From: Pegea sp. RAD2-039 | Lineage: Eukaryota; Chordata; Thaliacea; Salpida; Salpidae | DNA length: 64,000 nt | Reading direction: 5' to 3' | Assembly: GCA_034620365.1 (NCBI GenBank) | Contig: JAQGEQ010000350.1 | Span: 62,001 to 126,000, forward strand | In this document: piece after piece, positions 58,846 to 64,000 of the stretch | How the letters are laid out: each line of letters opens with the position of its first letter | How positions within the stretch are numbered: the stretch's first letter is position 1 | Notes under the pieces: generated by a model | The model's input: only the letters and a program-made list of their open reading frames with translations | What the model was told of the DNA's origin: nothing | Databases searched by the model: none | Translations under genes and position numbers: made by a program

Positions 58846-59490
58846 AAAAGACTTGAATTGAGTTTTTGGTGAAAATATGAGAATGATAATTTAACAAAAT
58901 ATTGAAGTATAAATTAAATTAGCCAATCAATTCGTTTGTAGCATAAAATTAGAAGAAACTATTTATATTTGAGCTACATCAGAAAACACCAATATGTTTG
59001 TGAACTAAGTCAAAATGAAGTATTGTTAAAGAAACAATTTCATTTTTAGCAATATAAAATATCTTTGAAATGAATTTAAAACAAAACTGAAGGAGTAGAA
59101 CATGTTGCCTCAACTCAAAAATATATTTATTGTTACCAAATTGTTTTTTATAATTTTGGTCAAGTATTTTTTAATATTAAAAAGAAGTTGAAAATGAAAC
59201 CTGCGACTTAGCGTAATGATAAAAAGGTTAATTTTTAGGAAAGTAATTAAAATAATTTTCAGGTAATTATTTTTGAGATTTATTTCTTTATTTATTTTAA
59301 ACATTTTTTTAAATTAGTGCCTTAACAAAGTACTACATTTGAGACGTTTAATTTTGAAATTAATTTAAAAGAACTTTATATATTTTGTTAAAAATTATTT
59401 TAGCTACTTTGATACTACTATTATGATGCAAATCTATAAATTTATACAAGTTTGCACCATCGGCAACCAAACCCGCGTTTTATAAGTTTT
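58846..59490. other. AT-rich sequence, no gene
   Basis: About 650 bp after the DDI fragment with only short low-complexity frames. Confidence 0.45.
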
Positions 59491-59535
59491 TCTTGGTGTT
59501 GTTGTTCGAAAGGTTTTTATGTCAATATGCTAGAT
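59491..59535 (+). repeat. short diverged copy of the 113-bp repeat family
   Basis: TTGGTGTTGTTGTTCGAAAG, then TTTTTATGTCAATATGCTAGA, follows the order of the array consensus (TTGGTGTTGTTGGTCGAGAA, TTTTTACAAGTCAACGTGCTAGA). Confidence 0.6.
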
Positions 59536-59674
59536 TAGCCGAAATAATTTTTATAAAACTTTTTCGTTCCCTACCTCTCAAAACATGTTTAATAAACTAT
59601 CGTTCGTCAATGACGCTACTTTAGCAGCACACACAGAAATAAAGCTAAAAAATAACGACTTGCTTCAAAAATAC

Positions 59675-60016
59675 TGAAACATTTGGTATGCAGGAAAGTT
59701 AATATTAAATATGATAGTTATAAACATCGTCTCAGTTTCTTCAATTTAAATACTCTGGAAATTCGACGGATTAAATACGACTTAATTCTTATTTTTAAAA
59801 TTATCCACAATTTAATTGACATTCAGTTTGATGATTTGTTTTCCATTAGTCCTTTCCTCAAGTTATATCAAGTTAGACGACACACATTACATCTTAATAA
59901 GCCCATATCACCTGGTACGTTAGAGCAATTTTTTCTCATTCCGCACAATTAGTACTTGAAAGCAGGCACCATCTTTTCAGACATCTCGTTCACATTTATT
60001 GAAATAGATAAATAAA
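59675..60016 (+). mobile_element. LINE 3' fragment, older copy of the 26.8-kb element
   Basis: Matches the last part of the LINE at 26771-28345 from about 27785 on: KVNIKYDSYKHRLSFFNL, IRRIKYDLILIFKIIHNLID and KLYQVRRHTLHLNKP. The frame breaks near 59940, within the region equal to FFSYRTISTWNN. The last 40 bases resemble the LINE tail (CTCGTTCACATTTATTGAAATAGATAAATA), so part of the 3' UTR is deleted. No reverse transcriptase motifs remain. Confidence 0.88.
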
Positions 60017-61086
60017 ATTTAGATAGAAGGGCCCTGTGAGTCTGATTTATGACAACACTTTTAAAAAACGAATTTAAAGCAGGTGTTGGAGCCTCGTAGG
60101 CAGTTCGTCACTGTACTTAGTGCAGTTCTGGCAGCTCCTGCGACGCTAGCTGCACCAGTCTGTCTGTTCCACTGATACCCTTGTTGGCGTGGAATCTTGT
60201 TGCATCAGTGACTTCTGAATCTACATAATTTTTGGATTACAGCATTGCCGTTTTCGGCCAAAGCATTTCTTCTTCTTTAAAAACCTGGTCCTTGTGGAGA
60301 ATACAATCATCTTCATATCACTGCCAACAGCGAGAGACTAACAACCTTCCAGCACTTTAAGTATCTAGCAGCATAACAGCATTTTATACATACACATTCT
60401 TATTCATGCCTTAACATGAAGTAACAAATACCTCAAAATTGAGAGATCATTCGACTTATAAAGAGTTGTCGCTCTGACAGTAGTTCTATACAGACCAAAA
60501 TCTTGAGTTTTACAGGATTTTCACTGCGACTTCTGGATCGTTTCTACTAACGTTGCCTTGGAAACGTCTTCTGCTTCAAATAGCGCGATTTAATACCTAA
60601 TAAAACTGTGCTAGTTAGAGCTAAGTTGTCTAGCACTGAAATTACGCTCGCAGACCTCTTTGAGTCGGTCATATCTCCGTGATGAACCTTTTACCCAAAA
60701 CTGTAAAGTATGACAAACTCACATCTAGCTGCAGAGGTGCTCTAAAAAAAGGTGCAAATACCTACTCAAACCCTCGTTGAAATATACAACACTCTCACAG
60801 TTGTCTCTCACAACTGTTACAGATTGCAGCAGATTAGAATATGAACAAAAAAAACTATCGACAAGTGATTCTATCTCGTCACATTCTATTTGAACAAAGT
60901 TTTTTAAGTTAGAGGTTAAATTCTACTGAATAGGGTTAATAAAACTATTTCTACTAAGTGATTTATATATTACTTGCGATAAATTATTCTATTTGGATAA
61001 AAAATCGATTCAAACTTTTTTGGTTTTGTTACACTAAACGTCCTTGGTGAAAAGGAAATTTTGATTGACATTAATACTTATTCAGA
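60017..61086. other. unassigned sequence between LINE pieces
   Basis: About 1 kb with noticeably higher G+C than its flanks (for example GCAGTTCTGGCAGCTCCTGC near 60122) and no intact frame. Lying directly before a LINE ORF1 on the same strand, it may be that element's 5' UTR, but I cannot show this. Confidence 0.4.
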
Positions 61087-62110
61087 TGAAAGTAAAAACT
61101 ATGGTGGACTCTAATAAAAGTGGCAACAACCTACATTCCAGTATACAGAAATTAAAGTTCATTTCTGAAAAACCATCTTCATCAAAACAAGCTTGCAATG
61201 ACGATTGCCAACCGTGAAACAAAATTTTATCCAGTGAGAATCCAACAATAGAATGGTTTCACCTGTAGTGATGTGAGCAAACAAATTTATAATTTATTTG
61301 ATAACAACCAGATGAAGCAAATGGGGTTTAAATGATTCTGCATTAAATGTAGAACCATGGGCATAACATCTACCTCCTCTAATTCTAATTCAAACGTATT
61401 ATCCGACATCAGCAAATCTGTATCCGATGAAATGGCCAAATTTCAATCTAAAATTGGCAACGATGTTGCAAAGATCAACGAGAAAAATTCTAGTTTATCC
61501 AAACTAATGGATGAACTGGATGTCTTTACAATGAAACCTGTTACATGATTCAGACAAAAATGTTAACATGGTGCAACTTCTTGCTAAGAAGAACCTACTC
61601 TGACCCATAAAGATATAGATGATAATATAATCATCTTTAATGTCTCTGAAACTGATAAAGATGATGACAGTAAGTTTGTTAATCAAATGTGCCCTCAAAG
61701 CCTTGATTTTGTGGACGTTCCAAAGGTATCAATGACTAGACATGAAGCAAAAAGCTCAGATCATCAAAGACCGTTGAAAGTGTCCTTTCAAGAAAGATGG
61801 AACAAACGCAAGTTTCTTGCCAAGCTGTATAAGCTAAAGCTTGACGAAAAATTCGAGCGCATTAGAGTAGCACATGATATGTGTGAAGATGATCGCTTAG
61901 AAAATAAGCGTCTTCTAAAAGAGGCGTATAACCGAAATCAGAAAGAGCAACCAACTGATTTCAAATACAAACTTCGAGGTCCACCATGGGCCTTGAGAAT
62001 TGTCAAGGTTTTTTTTCAAAAAATGGAAGTGGTAAATAACCACTGGACCCACATCTTCTTTTTTTCACATCCTCTTTGCCACAATTTTGAATACCATCCT
62101 TCCTTTTGAA
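61087..62110 (+). mobile_element. decayed LINE ORF1 (PHD-like finger, coiled coil, RRM-like domain)
   Basis: Broken coding sequence of the ORF1 type found in CR1/Jockey-group LINEs. In order: an opening ATG near 61087, a degenerate Cys/His zinc finger (CNDDC, then WFHCSD, then CIKCRTMG with stops and small shifts), a short coiled coil from 61357 (SDEMAKFQSKIGNDVAKINE), then an RRM-like part and basic C-terminus in another frame to 62109 (NIIIFNVSETDKDDD, RPLKVSFQERWNKRKFLAKL, DDRLENKRLLKEAYNRNQKE, KLRGPPWALRIVKV). At least three frame breaks or stops separate the parts. No reverse transcriptase follows, so this is the 5' part of a LINE cut off on its 3' side, separate from the fragment at 59675. 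Confidence 0.75.
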
Positions 62111-62938
62111 GGAGGAGAAAGTGAAGTCTTATCTTCACCTAACAAGAACACTTTTTTTATCAACCAATCATATTTTCAGAAGATTATGTTTACCAATTAA
62201 GAGTTTTTGGATAACTTTTGATTAGACTTAATTGTTTTAAATAACACAAAAATCGTGTTGTTTCCTATAATTGATATTAAAGTATAGGAAGTTCTTGAAC
62301 ATAATTTGTTTTGATAATAACCACTTGTTAGCAAAGCAACTTAAATTCTAAACTCATTTGTGTACATAGCATTTTACATCTTTTAAATCTTCTTAATGTT
62401 TAAGTTTGAAACAATTTCTTCTTTTAAACAGGAGAATAATTCTTAGTAAAATGCAATTAAATGAAGTTGCAGTTACCTTTTTGAACTTTACAAATGTGAA
62501 AATGCTTTTCATTAATATACTTTTCTAAGATTTTTAGTTTAAGCTTTTTTGTACTTTGTATAGAACCAAATCATTCAGTTTGAAAAATAAAAGTTCTAAC
62601 TGTCACAAAATTAACTAAATGTGATAGATGTATTTAATACATGTCTAGCATAATTTACAAAAGCATTCTGAAGATTTAAAAACTCAAAAGTTATTTAAAA
62701 AAGGATAGATATCAACTTGATGAGCTTTACATTCTTCCGGTACTTTAGATACTTATACTTCGTGAGTATAAAGAGTGCAACTTACGTACAAAAGTCTTCG
62801 ATGATGTTCAAACAGTTAATCAATCATTTTTTGTTGTTTGGTGAAATGTGATTACTTTGTTTGTACTACAGCACTATAAAATAACTTTAATCCACCAATC
62901 AAAATATATTCTTTATCAAGCTTTCACAAGAGAAGAAG
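62111..62938. other. 5' flank of the secreted-protein gene
   Basis: About 830 bp of AT-rich DNA without a gene, containing the presumed promoter and 5' UTR of the gene starting at 62939. Confidence 0.4.
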
Positions 62939-64000
62939 ATGAAGTTGATTGCAATTTTATTGCTGTTTGTTGTTGTAAGTATAAATTATTGATAAATAAA
63001 ACTACTAATTTCTTGATTTATTTTTCAGGCTACTCAAGCAATCTCAATTCCAAATTATCAATATTGGTGTACACATCATTTCCATGTGTACCCACCAACC
63101 AACAGTTACGGTCACAATGTTAACCATAACCCTGCTTGGTTTACTGCTAAGTTCTATGCACACATCTTGAAAGCTTTCCCAAAGCGATTAGGATTATCAT
63201 GTGAAAGTGGTAAGTAGCAAGCAACTTAAGAATTTGTACTTCTAGATTTTTACTAACTATTTTATACTTTGTTTCCACAGATCCTAGTAACATCACTGAT
63301 TACGTTCAAGTCAACTATACAGAAAGAATGACTGAAAAACGTGGCGATATGGAAGAAGAAATGAATGATGATCTCGGAGTACTTGAAGCTCAAATTGATG
63401 AGATTCATGAATCTTACTTGAAGACATTCAAGGAATACCTCAAGCGTGTTTACAAAGAAGATTCCCAAAATTATTGTGATAAGGTTGATGAGTACGAAAG
63501 TGAATTAAATAACTTAAAAGATGCTGCATCTACTCGATACACTAATGCAGTTGTAGATATGGTTGACAAGCTTGAATATTTCCATAAACAACTTGTAACA
63601 AAGTGAGTTTTTGTCGCTTATTAATCGTACAACTGTAAACCAATTTCATTGTAAGGTTCCTTAACTGCATGCAAGTTCGTGAAATCAAGGTCGAGGAATA
63701 CGAACGACTTGCTGATTTGAAAAACACAATGATCCAAGCTAAATATGCAGATGCTCTTACAGATCACATTAATAAGCGACAACATTTTGCCAATTCTGTT
63801 TTTGAAACACTTTATGGTAACCACTTGTATAAAATTCGTAACCATTATCTTACAGTATCTTTGCTTTATAGGATCATTGTCATTGCCAGGCAACTTCACC
63901 GACGCTATGACTAATTACAGTACACTTCTCACTTCTGAAAGAGATACTCTTATCGGAGAGTTCAACACCACAATCACTGAGGCTGTTACAAAAGCAAAGG
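62939..64000 (+). CDS. secreted protein of unknown family, 5' part only
   Basis: Exons 62939-62974, 63029-63209, 63281-63602, 63656-63816 and 63872 to the window edge (still open) encode about 276 residues so far, with every phase consistent. Exon 1 is a short signal peptide (MKLIAILLLFVV). The mature part starts near ATQAISIPNYQYWCTHHFHV, with aromatic and His residues, then turns into a long, charged, probably helical region with few cysteines (WCTHH, LSCES, YCDK, LNCMQ). N-glycosylation sequons occur at NITD, NYTE, NFTD, NYST and NTTI. I do not recognise the family. An extracellular or structural glycoprotein is a guess from composition only. The remaining exons lie beyond the window. Confidence 0.8.

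Overview
The window is nuclear DNA of an animal. It is AT-rich, every long gene except two is split by GT-AG introns, and the genes are metazoan (a BMP type I receptor kinase, calcineurin B, adenosine deaminase, ARL2, HID1, AVL9, focadhesin and Ikaros/Hunchback-type zinc-finger factors). Introns are either very short (46-58 nt) or long and AT-rich. A pair of Ikaros-like genes plus the short introns would suit a tunicate or another small-genome invertebrate, but nothing here proves the taxon. There is no sign of bacterial origin, rRNA, tRNA or CRISPR.

Layout. 1-3.6 kb: a complete DDI1/2-type ubiquitin-shuttle protease (+). 6.5-9.0 kb: a complete ten-exon adenosine deaminase (-). 9-15.5 kb: AT-rich, gene-poor, ending in a 113-bp tandem repeat. 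15.5-22 kb: a BMP/TGF-beta type I receptor (-), lacking only its signal-peptide exon, with a 1-kb minisatellite of 30-bp units inside a kinase-domain intron. 22.8-26.5 kb: a LINE tail, then two tandem Ikaros/Hunchback-type genes (+). 26.8-28.3 kb: a 5'-truncated CR1/Jockey-like LINE. 30.1-32.4 kb: HID1 with an uninterrupted coding region (+). 35.7-41.2 kb: ARL2, then two tandem Maf-type nucleotide pyrophosphatases, the second without its catalytic residues (+). 41.6-43.6 kb: an unrecognised coiled-coil gene (-). 45.0-46.1 kb: calcineurin B (-). 49.4-51.4 kb: AVL9 in one exon (+). 52.3-58.0 kb: focadhesin with a first coding exon of about 3.5 kb (+). 58.0-62.1 kb: repeat-rich, with a near-identical 315-bp copy of part of the DDI gene, a LINE 3' end and a decayed LINE ORF1. 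62.9 kb to the edge: the start of a secreted protein gene I do not recognise (+).

The genes do not form one pathway. Links that can be argued are local: ARL2 and the first Maf gene lie 205 bp apart on one strand with no AATAAA between them, and the Ikaros-like and Maf pairs are each tandem duplications. HID1 and AVL9 both act in late secretory trafficking, but their proximity is probably chance.

I saw no wholly new multi-gene system. The observations most worth following are the active/inactive Maf pair, the excess of the palindrome TGACGTCA across the window (especially in focadhesin exons), the DDI fragment duplication, the in-frame intronic minisatellite, the Ikaros-like pair with a decaying finger, and a dispersed repeat family that has become a local tandem array. 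Exon limits were deduced by hand from splice sites, reading phase and remembered family sequences; no alignment or database search was run.
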